Assembly: GCA_029224185.1 (NCBI GenBank)
Contig: CM055199.1
Location: 12,246,938 to 12,310,937 of the forward strand
Source: Karalla daura
Lineage: Eukaryota > Chordata > Actinopteri > Chaetodontiformes > Leiognathidae
Direction: 5' to 3'
Length of the DNA: 64,000 nucleotides
Shown here: in pieces, positions 21,401-34,000 of the stretch
Position numbering within the stretch: position 1 is the stretch's first letter
Layout of the letters: every line of letters starts with the position of its first letter
The notes under the pieces: generated by a model
Told to the model about the DNA's origin: nothing
The model's database searches: none
What the model saw: the letters and a program-made list of their open reading frames with translations, nothing else
Translations under genes and position numbers: made by a program

Positions 21401-23197
21401 TTCTCCGTGCTCATCCTGACCTCCTGTGCTCTGCGTATACGTAAACAGAAGCCAGGAGAGTTCACCCCATCTAGAGAAAAAGTTCCACTATATAAGACAT
21501 GTGGTATATATAAAAAAAAGAAAAGACGGCCACTGTGCAGGATCATGTCAGACTATGTGCATCTTTGCTGAAACCCTTGAGTGAGTTCTGAAAGAACCAT
21601 TCATGTGCAGTGAATCAGGCTTTCGGTATTTCCAAAAGAATTAAGCCCTATAACTCAATTTATGATTTAATTGGTCGCATCTCGGCTTCAATTAGCTGGC
21701 ATAACATACTAGTATGCAGTTCCTGCTCAGATGGTCCTCTCCAGGCAAAAACACCCCAACTTTCAGACGTATCACGTCTGTTTTCCCCTTTCTCGAGGAC
21801 CAGCCCGGCAGCATCCGCATAAACATTCTGACTCAAGGTGACGAGAAACGACGGGCGAGATTTTGTCGACTAAAAGCTCCGGGGGTAATGATGAAAAGCT
21901 TTCACTGAACTAATATGTGTTCCTGCGATGCATTTTTCATCACAGCGTGCGTTTGTAAATGTCAAGCTCTGGAAGGTCAACCCTCTCCTGCCATAACTGT
22001 CACTGTCCATGCACGTTCGTGTTTGCCTTTTGCTGTTGTTAAATAAAGAGCCCTTTGCCAAATACAGCGGATCGATTCAAATCAACATCAAGGCTGGTAT
22101 CTAGTGTCCCTCCCTCAGTAAACAGCTTGGTTAATACAACGCAACAAACTCGAGGCACAAAGGACTGTTTTCCTATGTCATGTGGAGCTGTTTGTGGAAA
22201 TGATTTAGCACAACGGCTGGATTAAAATAGTGGCCTCATGCGAGATGTGGGTTTGAGTGAATTATCTGGAGTAAAACCCAAATGAGAACCAAAGAAAGAG
22301 TCAATTTGTGCAAACACAAAGTAAACGATCTTCTTCAAAGTGCTGCAGCGTGACAGTCTTCACATGGAAACAACAATGGTGGTTTGTGGAAACACTTGAG
22401 AGGAGTTAAGTCCTCCAGACAGGAACCTCTGGTAGACGAGGAAATGACTCCGAAAAGCAGGAGGAAATCCCCAAAACTGAGCCTTGAATGAGAAGTTCAA
22501 CAGGTTGGAAATGTGCTTGTTTGCAGAGAGAGGATGAACAGCACTCAACAATTAGCAGCCAGCTGTAGCTACGTTAGCTTTGCAGAAATAACAAAAACAA
22601 GAAAACAGCGACCTGGGCTGTGTCCAGCGCTGGAGAATCACAAATTATTTTCACATTTTAGTTGCACAAATCAAACAAACGAGACTCGATACTTTAATTG
22701 GAGAGGCGGAGACATGTAATTCGGCACATTTAAGGGAGAGCCTCACAATCATCTCATCAAGGTGAAATCTAATAGTGGGTCAGTGTTGTGTTTTACTGCT
22801 TGTGCTGTTGCCCCTGGGGATCAGGAAATCTATCAACTACTGCAGTAAAGGATCAGAGAAGATCTGCACATTACTTGTAGCAGCTCATGTTTGCTGTGTT
22901 GGAAAGCACAGGCCCTCACTTAATTTGTCTCTCAGGGTTATTCTCTTTGACTTTTCCCAGGATTCAGACTCCTCAGACGCTATGTAAATGTCGCCTCCGG
23001 TTTGCGGTAAATAAATAATGATTCAGCCTTCGGTGAAAATTAAATTCGCCGGGATTAGTCTACGTTTGACACATCACGTCGCTGCATAAATAAAACGTAC
23101 GCGTGTGTATCTCTGAAAGCATTTATTTACTTGTGAGCACTTCATTTATTTTTTCCAATAACGACATCTGTGTGGCGGACATCCCGGGGCGACCGAT
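18411..23197. other. intronic stretch without recognised genes
   Basis: Nearly 4.8 kb free of long simple repeats, with only short unrelated open frames. No recognised element. See the separate observation on 22970-23170. Confidence 0.55.
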
Positions 23198-23252
23198 GGG
23201 GAGGGGGGGGGGTGGGGGGTGGGGGGGGGGGGGGGGTGGGGGGGGGGGGGGG
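23198..23252 (+). repeat. G-rich tract
   Basis: About 55 nt made of G runs of 8 to 16 broken only by single A or T. The sequence meets the four-run criterion for G-quadruplex formation many times over. Confidence 0.95.
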
Positions 23253-24379
23253 TTACGCCGCCCCTCTCATCTTCTCAAACCACAAAGCCCCAGCTCCCGC
23301 TGCGCCCGACCGGGCCGGTGGGCTGACCTTCCCCTAGCGGAAGATCAAACGGCAGCGTCTGCGGAGAGTGCACCCACGTGTCAGTCATAATCTTCATCTT
23401 TCGGTTTAGCATTAAGGCATAAATTAGGTCAGGACGTCACTGTGACCAACCGGAGCCAGCACGCTCCCCTGCATGACTCACTGCTCCGCCTCGCCTGGAC
23501 CCGAACATCTGCTGCTCAACAGCGCCTTAACAGTGAATGATGGGTTTTGACAGGGTGCAAAAGCAACACATTTCCCACAATACGTTGTAAATTGGAAACA
23601 TACGGTCAAATAAATCAAAACACTTCCTGGTAACAAAATGTTGTTTGTCAGTTTATGCAGAAATGTGCCATATCAGCACCGGAATGGGCGAAAATAAAAA
23701 AAGTCACTGATTAGCCTTTCTCTAAGAGACAGGCTAATTGTCCTAAGTGAGTCACTGATGTAAACATGTATTTTGACGTATTTGGACCCTTGTTTATTCT
23801 CCAGTCTTCACTCTGGCCAAGAGACACGCACACTGCTGTGTGACCGCAGAAACCCAAGTCACCAAATTTACCGGAATGCGGTGAAACATGAAAGTCTTGT
23901 GATAAGTGGACATGTGACCACGGGTCGGTGACATCAGACGCTCTGTTGTTCTGTTTTGTCCTCTTTCTTTAGCCCTGTTTTCATTTATCAACGTCAAAGT
24001 CACAATCCTGCTCTTCTCCACCACATGGACGTCGGAGGGTGCATGAAATGCGAAACACTTTCATGTCTAAAAACAATCGTCATTCAACTCTGTGTCACAT
24101 GGAGGAGGAAGGATCTGCCGCAGACACTTCCACAGATGTTGGAAAAACGACTGCCTGCTCTATGAATAGACGACTAATAAAAATAGTGAAACACAGTTAT
24201 AATCGTATGATATTTGCTCTCACTCTGCCGTCCCCAGTGCCAAGTCAACCCCATGATGAAGAAGTCACTGTCAAGCTTCCTGCTGCTGGTTTAACATCAC
24301 AACAAAGGCTTCTAATGAGGAAGTTTCATTATTCACTCATTAAGTGAATCTGGGACATGCTTAGTATGGATAATACTAG

Positions 24380-24560
24380 CAACACAGTGAGTTGAAGGTC
24401 CTGGGTTTAACTCTCAGTTGGAACAACCGCATGTTTTCCCCTTTGGTTCTCTATATTCCCCCAGAGACTAGTACAGTTCATGTAAACTCTAATTAGATTG
24501 ATTGAGGTTTGATTTAATTGGCTCTACTGTAGGTGTGAGTGTGCATTGTGCATGAGGCAT
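24380..24560 (+). mobile_element. diverged SINE-like repeat
   Basis: AGTGAGTTGAAGGTCCTGGG, then TTTAACTCTCAGTTGG and CGCATGTTTTCCCCTTTGG, follow the order of the head and middle of the family; a GGTGTGAGTGTGCATTGTGC block follows. Divergence is high. Confidence 0.45.
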
Positions 24561-25387
24561 GATTAATAAAGTTGTTGGATGAGGAATACCAACAAGCATC
24601 GACAGCCATAAACACGTTTACTTTTACATTCATACAATGACTGAACTAGGGCCAGCTATGCGTCAGCTTATTGATTACGATGACCCCGACAGAACGGCTT
24701 TGTTTGGTGACTGTGCTCCACTGGGACGCCTCACTCCTGTTACAACCGTGTCATTACATCACTTTTTGGGATTCCATCGATCCGGATAATTGCGATCTAC
24801 CCAGGTCTGGAGCTCATTATCTGTATCGTGCCAGGTGCCAAAGAATTAATCTGAAAGACTCGACAGCGACGACTCTTTCCAGAGTCAACACCCAGAGCTG
24901 TACGTGTAGACAGCTGTGGGTATACACAAATCTCCGTTAATGCTTCTCTGTTTGTGTTTCCTGTCTTTGTTGCATTGATATGGCTATTTAACCAAACCCC
25001 CATGCGAAGAGATGCACAATCCAGAGCCGCTGTTGACGAAAAAAATAATGACTCAAGCAACAGACCATCTGTGTGTTTACATTTGGGAAAATTTGTAACA
25101 CAGGAGAATTAAGGCTTCTTTTTTTTATGTCCTCTATGGCTGATCTGTGAAAAATGTGACTTCATCAAACCTAAGCTTGATATAAATCTAAATTGTCCTT
25201 CCTGACTTCCTGCCTATTTTTCATCAAACTCCCTTCCTTACAAGAGTTAAAAAAAAACAAAAAACATCTGACTGGCTTTATCCTTGAACGTAAGGGATGC
25301 ACAGCTGGCTGCTCATCTGTCTGTTATCCAGCCAGCAGAGTGACGCCCCTGAGGCAAAGCTTTGATCTGCAGCCTCTCTCGCTTTTC

Positions 25388-25418
25388 CTCTCTCTTTCTC
25401 TTTCTCTCTCTCTCTCTG
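25388..25418. repeat. (CT)n microsatellite
   Basis: CT dinucleotides with TTT interruptions. Confidence 0.93.
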
Positions 25419-26477
25419 CCGACATCATTACACTGTAACTACACCTGAGCAACAAGCAGCGGACTCTGATCTAGCCACTTTAATGCAAGGACACAGGAGG
25501 GAACCTTGTATCTGTCACTTTGTCTTACTGACAGCGGCCGGGCCAGGGCATGAAGTGCAATACATACAAATACATCAAAGTACAAAAAAAGAGACTTAAA
25601 AAAAAAAGAGAAAAAAAAATCAAGTCCGACCTGAACATCTGCCAGAGACATTCTGAAAGGAGGCAGACCGAGGAAATGAGACATTTTGTGGGGAAAAGAA
25701 AAATATGCAGATGCAGAAGTTAAGTTTGCACCTCTGAGGAGAGGCTTAAATTACAGATCAGATTCAACAGAGGAGCAAGACATCTGACTCCTGAGATACT
25801 CCAGTGAATAAGCACCTAATTCACAACCACGCTGGAGGCCCGGACTAAACAATTTATGCTCTAACCCAGCTTGTCTTGGGTCAAGGGACGGTCAAGCTTT
25901 AACATTTGGCTTGATCTCTGAAGACTGAAAACTGCTCCAGAGAAATTTCATACTTGTGAGTTAGAGGACATGATAGTATGCAACATGCTGACTTTGTGGA
26001 CACAGCAAAACATCCCGTGCTGAAACCACCAGTCGGAGCAAGGGCCTGTCTGTGGAGTCTGCATGTGTGCATGGGTTTCTCCAAGAGCTTTCCTCCACAG
26101 TGAGACTCAGAAACTACTCGGTCTGACTGTGAATCACTCCTCACTTTCGTTTCTCTTTTACCTTCGTTCATTCAGGGAGGGCTGATTGAAAGCAAGCTGT
26201 CTTTTCCAGTGACTCCCCGATTATAGATCAATATAATACAGATTGTATATGTAAGGTGTAAACATAAAGCAGCAATACAAAACATTTCAAAACGTGCACA
26301 TACACTGAGAATGCATGTAATCCATGATAATATGCTTGAAGTGATTAGGGGGAACCATGAAATCCAGCTGCAGCTGTGGCACAAAAAAAAATATTCCATT
26401 TGAATGGTGCAAAAAACGCAAAGGCAATTTTTCCTGCCTCAGTCCTAATATTTGGGATATTAAGAGCCAAAGGATTA

Positions 26478-26491
26478 TGAGGTTCATGAAT

Positions 26492-26566
<75 letters not shown>

Positions 26567-26600
26567 CCTGTGATGGACTGGTCCTGATTTTCCCTGCCTT
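26478..26600 (+). mobile_element. SINE-like repeat fragment carrying an expanded GT array
   Basis: ATGAATGGTGTGTG runs into (GT)36 and then directly into CCCTGTGATGGACTGGTCCTG, the family's diagnostic block. The GT array sits exactly where other copies have a short GTGTGTG run. Confidence 0.55.
26493..26565. repeat. (GT)36 microsatellite
   Basis: 73 nt of uninterrupted GT, the longest pure dinucleotide run in the window. Confidence 0.97.
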
Positions 26601-26605
26601 TTTCC

Positions 26606-26678
26606 TGTGTGTGTGTGTGTGTGTGTGTCTATGTGTGTGTGTGTGTGTGTGTCTATGTGTGTGTGTGTGTGTGTGTCT
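26606..26678. repeat. compound GT/CTAT tandem repeat
   Basis: Three blocks of about ten GT units separated by CTAT, a higher-order period of about 24 nt. Confidence 0.95.
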
Positions 26679-26734
26679 GAGCTAATATCGACAAAAATAT
26701 CAACACATGTAGGAATATCTCCACTGCCGTGCGT

Positions 26735-26757
26735 GAGTGTGTGTGTGTGTGTGTGTC
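26735..26757. repeat. (GT)n microsatellite
   Basis: About ten GT units. Confidence 0.93.
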
Positions 26758-28242
26758 TCAACTATAATGAGTTGTCTGCTCTAATGAGATTCAAACTCTC
26801 GCTGATTAAGTGAAAGTTTTTTTTCTCAACCTTCGTAGAAAACCATTGGGAGCGAGAGGAGCAAAATAAACACACATGATTAGTTTTACTGGAATCACTA
26901 GAGCTGCATGCGTGATGGCAGGGCCACAGCTGTTCAAGCAACACTCAACAGAATCATCCTCAGTTACTATCTGACCCAGTGTGATATTTACTGTCATGTC
27001 ATTGCAGTCCTGCCTCCACAGTCATTAGCCGAGAGCCCGGCCTGAAGTTTGATTATGAATTACTTATTTTCAGTTGAATCAAACAAATGAGCTGATGAAA
27101 ATCTCTGTTTCAGTCGGTCGATATTTTGAACAATTCTAAAAGCTGACGTCAAATCAAAACCAGGGCGTGCACTGAAATGCAAGTATGTAAATTGTCTGGT
27201 TTTTGTTATTTGGAGACAAGGAAGGGGCAGTAAACTGAAAAGGTACTACACAGGCTCAGGGTTGGACTGGGTTTTTTTTTTTTTTACTTTATCTTTTTGC
27301 ATATTTTAAATTCTTCCAAGATAACAAAAGCCTCCGTTCCAGTCCTGGGTTTTTGGGGAATTTAGACAAGGCTACCTCATAATTGGAAGAAATGAAGGCA
27401 GTCATAAGTCAGTGAAAGAGAAGGACTTTTTTTTCTTTAAGATTAAAGGCATTTTTGGATTTACATTGAGCGATACCCATTTTGCTCAATGCTACGTGGC
27501 ATTTGGCCATGCTATGAATACTTAAATCAGCTGAAAACTGCAATGTTAATGTTAATCTAATGGCTCAGCTCTTTAGGCAAGAACATACATACATATAGCG
27601 TCCTCCTCAACTGACTTGCATTCGTCTATTTTTCTTACTAACACAACAAGCAGACATACAGACCGCTGGAAGAGGAGGGTGTTGTGAGTCAAGCCACATG
27701 TTCTGTAATTCCATCATAAAATGGTAAAACAGGAATCGTTTGTTCTTTTGATGCCAAAAAAAAAAATCATGGGGGGAATTTGCAGGTTAGGAAAAGATTG
27801 TGGCTCAGCATTGATATAGACAGAATAAACATGGTGTGTCGAGTAATGGTCAATTCTTCCAATATTTAGCCTTTTACTGCAAACAGGTGCTATGATTGTC
27901 ACCAAACATACATGACCTTTCTGGCTGGGCTTGTAGTCTATATCTTACTGATGTAGCAGGTTGTTTTAGAGTTTCGATACCTACATATTCACTCTCGCGA
28001 ATTATATATGTATATATGTATAGAAGCAATTTCAAGACAGCAGGTTTAATGTGTCTCATGCTGCTACGACAGAACTGCCCCTCACTTGCAGCTAAGCTGG
28101 GCTGTATGCTGGAAACGATTCAGGAACGGGGAGAGGAGGTGGTCTGACATAATACTGAGTTTTGGCAAAGCTCACCCTGGGTTTTCTCTCATCACTGGTG
28201 CTCACTGCAGTAAGAGCCACTTTACTGTAGCCTGGTTCGGTC

Positions 28243-28243
<1 letters not shown>

Positions 28244-28282
<39 letters not shown>
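28244..28282. repeat. (CTG)13 trinucleotide repeat
   Basis: 39 nt of perfect CTG on the plus strand, so CAG on the transcribed-sense (minus) strand of the host gene. Confidence 0.97.
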
Positions 28283-28284
<2 letters not shown>

Positions 28285-29350
28285 GCCAAAGAGAGGACGA
28301 GCCAAGCTCGCTCCTCCTGTGTCTCTTTTGCCAGACAAATGGTGTTGCTGACAATATCTGAAATGAGATATTCTCTGCTACCTAACTTCAAAAAATGCCA
28401 GAAAGCTTCTGCTTGGCCACCTTGAAAGAGCACCGTACGTGCAACTATTCAACACTGTGATCACTGTGAAGCATACGAACCCAACTATGTATGTTCATTT
28501 TCCAGAGAAACAAACATTAGCCTGAAAAATTGGTTAGTCATCAGATGGTCCAATGCGATCCAAATCTGGTCTTAACTTGCAAGGTGAATTTAAGTTCTCC
28601 ATGGGAACATGTGTAGCCAAATGGCGTCACAGTGATGCTGATAAGCCAGTTCTGCTGGATGCAAGGGAACACATAATAATTTCTAAACCCAGATGACTCA
28701 ACTCTGCCGGTCTGATGAGCAAGAACCGCAAATAGAAAGTCTAATTCTCTTACAATCCAGTCTGTCTTTAATACAAATAATAATACAAATACCGAGTTCT
28801 TAATGGTGGTTTAAACTGGGTGCAACACTGCTGCTTATGTTTTGAAGACAGGCCACGCGCTCCTTCATCTTTATTTCATTTAGAAATGCACAAAAACACT
28901 ACGCAATATTCTATAATTGCACAGCCACTAATTCTTATGAGTACAGTTGCAGAGACCAGTCCGTGCCAAGTCTTGTTGTCGTGCTGCTGCAGTGCAAATG
29001 AATGTAAATCAAATTACTTCAAGTCTGCCTCAAGAGAATATGTCACAGCGACTGATGCTGTTTTTCAAGGCGGATGTGAAAACACCTTCAGACTGTAGCG
29101 AGAGAAAGCAGGAGGAAGGGAAAGGCTCACAGGCACTCAAAGAGATGAGAACGAACCACAAGAGGCTCGGAGTATGTGCTACAGCACGCGCTGAAGCACA
29201 AACTCAACTGGTGGGCCCCATTGTTTCAGATACGCTGCTCAACAATGCAGCAGGACCACAGCAGAAAATCACTCCAGTGTTTGATTTAATTTTCACAAAT
29301 TAACTTAAAAAGTTGGAGGGGTCAAAAGAATCTTGGCAAAACTTGACTGA

Positions 29351-29374
29351 AACAGCAAATAAATAAATAAATAA
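29351..29374. repeat. (AAAT)n microsatellite
   Basis: Five to six AAAT units. Confidence 0.85.
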
Positions 29375-29528
29375 ACTAGCCACAGTGATTTACACTGATA
29401 AATGCATGAATACATATCAGCTACAGCATTTATGTAGTTTTGTTCAGTGTTTACTGTTTTAGCTTTTTTTATAACCGTGTTTAGCCGCACTCTTCTTCTT
29501 TACTAAAATTGACAGCTATGTGAAGAAA

Positions 29529-29547
29529 TAGCGCCACCTACTGGCCG
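29529..29547 (-). promoter_or_regulatory. candidate CTCF-binding motif
   Basis: Reverse strand CGGCCAGTAGGTGGCGCTA. Its core CCAGTAGGTGGCGC fits the published-style consensus CCASYAGRKGGCRS at every position. It is predicted from sequence only; such motifs can also be carried by dispersed repeats. Confidence 0.45.
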
Positions 29548-30041
29548 CCTCGAACAACTGTAACATCGACATAACGACAGAGCGTGAAAACGCGCATAAA
29601 TTAGGATTTATTATGCGGCACATTCGGTTAAAAAATTGCGCTATAATCTGAAAGAAACTGAAGCAATATGACAAAGTAACACACAGGGCAAAGTTTCAGC
29701 ATGGAGAAGCATTTATACTTGCTTTAACAAAACACTAATTGAGGCAAAAGTGAATTCCTGTACTTACTCATCAGAATGACAATGGAGAGATAAATATTGT
29801 GGTTTTTTATATAATCCATGGCTTCCGTGTTTTGTTTTGTTTTTGTTTTTCCACCCCCGGCAGATCCACAGAGAGTTGGTGTAGTTTTTGGCACCTTTAC
29901 GTCCTCATGAATGCGTTGAGCACGCGGTCACAAACAGGCTCCTCCGGACTCTGTCGGGTTGTTCCTCCAAGTTGCTGCACTGTTACTCACTCAGTCAGTG
30001 ATGCTGATGCTGCTGCTGCAGCTCCCTGTGACGACAGCCGA

Positions 30042-30058
30042 CTCTCTCTCCCCCCTCT

Positions 30059-30091
<33 letters not shown>

Positions 30092-30798
30092 CTTCTCTAC
30101 CTCTCTCTCTCTCTACCCCCACCCTCCCTCCACCTCTCTCTTCCGCTCACTACCACTCTCCTCCTCTCTCACTTACTCACTCTGTACTCTCTCTCTCCCT
30201 TTCTCCATACGTCTCTCTCTCTCTCTCTCTCTCTCTCCCTCTCTCTCTCCCTCTTTTTCTCACTACCTCTGTATTCTCCTCTTTGTTATCTCTCCGTTTC
30301 TCTCCCTCTATCCCTCCCTGTCTCTCTCCCTCTCTTTCTCTCCACTTATCTCTCCCTCCCTCTCTCTCACTTTACCCTCTCCCTCTCTTTCTCCCTCGAC
30401 CCCTCTACCTCTCTTTTCCTCTCACTACCTCTCTCCTCCTCTCTCACTTACTCTCTCTGTACTCCCTCTCCCCCGTCTCCCTCTCTCTCTCTTCCTCCCA
30501 TGTTATCACTCTCAACCTCTGTATTCTTCCCTTTATTATCTCTTCGTTTTTCTCCCTCTATCCCTCCCCGTCTCTCTCTCCGCTCTCACCACTCTCTCAC
30601 CCCTCTCCCCTTTTCCTCTCTCCCTTCCTCTGTCACTCCAATTTCTTTCCAGTTTTTCACCCCTCTTTCTGTCCTCTCTCGCTCTCTCCAATTTCTCTTC
30701 ACGCCCCCCCTTCCTCTTTCTCCCTTTCCTCCCTATCTCTCTCCCCTCTCCCCCACCTCTCTGTCCCTCTACCTCCCTCTCTCCCTCTCTCTCTCCCC
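30042..30798 (+). repeat. long polypyrimidine (CT-rich) tract
   Basis: About 750 nt almost free of G and poor in A on the plus strand, made of degenerate CTCTCCCT-type units. The lack of purines removes stop codons, which creates long Ser/Leu/Pro-rich open frames with no coding meaning. On the transcript (minus) strand it is polypurine, GAGA-rich. Confidence 0.95.
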
Positions 30799-31024
30799 CT
30801 GTGTGTTAGTCACCACTTATACAGTTCTCCTGGTCCTAGAAACATACATTTTCTCATGTCCCCCCCTTCTCTCAGCCTGCTGTCGTCCTACATTGCTCTT
30901 TATCGTCAGCTTTTTGCTCTCAGAAGAGTTTTATATCCGTGCTCTGGCTGCAGGTGGTGACACCAGCTTGTCCATAAAAGAAAATATGATAAAAGTGTAC
31001 AGAACAGGACATTACGTAAAAGCG

Positions 31025-31040
31025 GAGAGAGAGAGAGAGC
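31025..31040. repeat. (GA)n microsatellite
   Basis: About seven GA units, just past the polypyrimidine tract. Confidence 0.85.
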
Positions 31041-34000
31041 ACAGACAGTTGCTATAAAACAATGGGGGATCCTGGATGGACTTGTTAAAAATCAGCACAT
31101 TTAGGCAGGGCCAAAGGATGATGAAATAATCCAAATACATATGTCTGTAAGTGTAGAAATAGTGATTTAATACTAATTCAAAGAACCCTATGGTCATTTT
31201 CCATAAAATGCAACTTTACTGGTGGAGAACTGACATCCTCCATGAATACGTCAAGTTAAAGACCGCTGTAACTTACAAGGCCCCTTTGAGAGAGCTAAAT
31301 TGGGGCTGCCAGTATTTTTAGGTAACTGTTGGTTTAACGAGGTACACCTTGTTAAAAAGACGTTTAAAACAACAGGCTCACAATAAACCGTCCTTTAATA
31401 ATGGTCAGGTTTGTTGAGACTGTGACTGTACAGACGCATGTTGTTTCAAGTTTATGAACTTGTTGGAGAACGTACGAAATTTGATCAACAAAATGAGGCT
31501 AAATGTGTGTGTATGGAGTCTGTGACGTGTGTATCTAGTTAAATAATTCACAACTCAAATGCTGTTTTAATGATAAAAGTCATATAAAAACACTGGTATT
31601 TACTTTGTTTACATCAGCAAACGCATGTTCTTATAAATGAAAAGTTATTTGAGATCTTCATCAAATTCATTTAAAGCGTGAAAGTTCATTCTAAGTACCT
31701 GTAGCAAAGTAAAGCAACATACAATGACATTTTGGAACTCCAAAGTAAAACATCATATGAAACTTAACAGCGGCTAAAAACAAACAGAAGTATGGGATTC
31801 ATTTCACCAAATCATCTTCACATGCAGTGATGAAACAATGAAAAACAATATTTAGTATTATTTGGGAACTGCTGTTGTTCTGCACAGCAAACATGGATCA
31901 TTCATTGTCTTGATTTGTTTTTCTCCCCCATTTACTACTTCTTAACTTCTTACAGGGCAACAAGCACGCAGCGCCTCCGTGTTGAAGAGGACTATTTCAG
32001 TCAGTCGCTTGTGACAACTGGTGTGCTGGATAAAAGGGGGAACATGCTGCATTGATATAATGTATAGGAATCACTGGTGAACATGCAGATTGTTGTGGAT
32101 TTCTGGTATGTATATTTAGGCTCAGTTTTCACCACGCAGATGTCTGGGAGTGGTTTATGCTTGCATCCATTGTTCAGATATATCCATCATGCCCTTTAAT
32201 GGATTCGAAACACATACCGTAGTAGGGTTTGTAGAAAAGTGTATTTCCCTTATTTACCGAGCTGACTCTAGATCAAACAGAATTTAAGATGACGCCCTTT
32301 TCAGGGTTTCAAGTGAGAACAAGTGATGCATTCAGCACTATGGCGCTGCTTTACCCTTTAAAAAAAAAGTGAAAACCAAAGCCAAACATATGGTGTAATG
32401 CACAGGGAAGTCGTCTCGCTCTTTGTGAAAGAATAAAGGTCAAATTCTTGTCTACAGTCCTCCTCTTTTTGCTTTTGGCGTCCCGTCTTCACAAATGTCT
32501 GAGTGAGAGAAATCACCAGAAAATCTTTGACGAGTGAGCCAAACAGCTCTTTTTCTGTCTTTGATGTTTTTCTGCAAGTCCAATGATTGCTTTTCGCCGA
32601 CAAGCCCTTGTGGTCCTCAGATATCCCGCTTTTCAACCGCATGCAGCTTGCGTCATCAGACCACTGTAGAGTGCCATCGTGTCCATCTGAGAAGCGGCAG
32701 GTTGATGGAGATGTGGAGTGGCAGAAAGAATGGCAGGAATAGTGAGGGCTGTGAAGTGGGAGTATAGTAGGTTCAGACTGAAACTGCAAGACTGTAAAGC
32801 TTTCTAGGGCTTTGGTTGTAAGAGCATGAGGAGATATGAGGAGATGCTCCTGATTGTGAATGGTCATCCAGTCTCATAGAGGGGAGGCAAGAGACCGTGG
32901 ATGCATGATATATTTTCTCATCTCCCTGGTTCTGGGAATAACTCACAGAGAGGTACATTATAAAGCACCAATGCTAATCACATGTTTTTGTCATTTTTAA
33001 CAGTGTTGATCACTCTGAGTCAGGTGGCTTCAATTATTTTTCTTCTCTGATTGAAATGGCAAAACATGACAGCAGCATCTGCAGATGTTGCTTGTCTTTC
33101 ATTTTTTTAGGGAATCCACACAACGACCAGGATCACGCTATGAGAGCTAACACCTTTTAAGAAGCACAAACACTGAAATTCAGCCTTGTTGGCCTCAGTC
33201 ATACAAGCATATTAGTGAGAGCTGTCAGGATGCTGTGGCCGTGTGCAACTGCAAGAGCAACACATTTGCATATGATGCCAAGTGCAACCTCTAGACCTGC
33301 TTCATGATCGACATGTAGATGACCTGCAACATAATTTCCATTTTCGTCACCAAGGGCCCAGAATGTCTCATTAACGCAGATTCAGGCAGGCCAGGTTTGG
33401 GTGCGTAGATTCCTAACATTTTTTTGTGCTATTCTGATTACCAGCAACATTTACAGTTGAGCTATATTATCTCAGGTCATTGTGAGCATGCCACAGTGGA
33501 CAAAACAACCAGGTTTTGTGCGTTTTAAGAGGATAATCACCTCATAGGAAGTCGGTCCAGGCACTTCAATTAAAGGTCAGGGCAGCAAACTAAGATGGAA
33601 ATATGAAAAAAAGAGAAAAAAAAGCTTTCATCATAGTGACTGAACGATTTTTAAAAATCACAACCAACAGCAACATGTTATGATCGCCCGGTCTTCATCA
33701 GGATGTGATGATGATGTTACCTCACAAATGCATCAGTATCTCCCAGGTTTGATTCTCGGTTGGACTGCGTTTGCATGTTCCCACCATCTCTGCTTTGCTA
33801 CCCCGAAAAACAGCAGCAACGCAGGTCGAGGTATAAGTCTGAGAGTGAACGTCTACATGCTGGCTCCAGAACATTCCATAGATTTTTCTGTATGGAAATC
33901 CACTCAGATCCTTATTGACACTCCAAAACTTGATGATGGTCCAGGCCATGCTTTCTGTCCCTGCCTCTGGTTGAAGTTATGTGTGATGGATGCTCTGGAC

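Larger units (their letters stand above)
26758..29528. other. intronic stretch without recognised genes
   Basis: Apart from the CTG run and an AAAT run there is nothing I recognise. Confidence 0.55.

Noticed and set aside
26345..26761. Open frames made of Cys-Val or His-Thr repeats over GT/CA arrays (also near 1475, 3442, 53131, 55599 and 61020)
   Set aside because: They are translations of dinucleotide repeats.
28086..28433. Open frames with poly-Cys (plus) or poly-Ala (minus)
   Set aside because: They come from the (CTG)13 run. The flanking residues show no family similarity and there are no splice signals.
29799..31057. Plus-strand open frames of 336, 333 and 185 codons
   Set aside because: They are Ser/Leu/Pro strings translated in all three frames from the CT-rich tract, where stop codons are rare by composition. 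No domain and no splice context.
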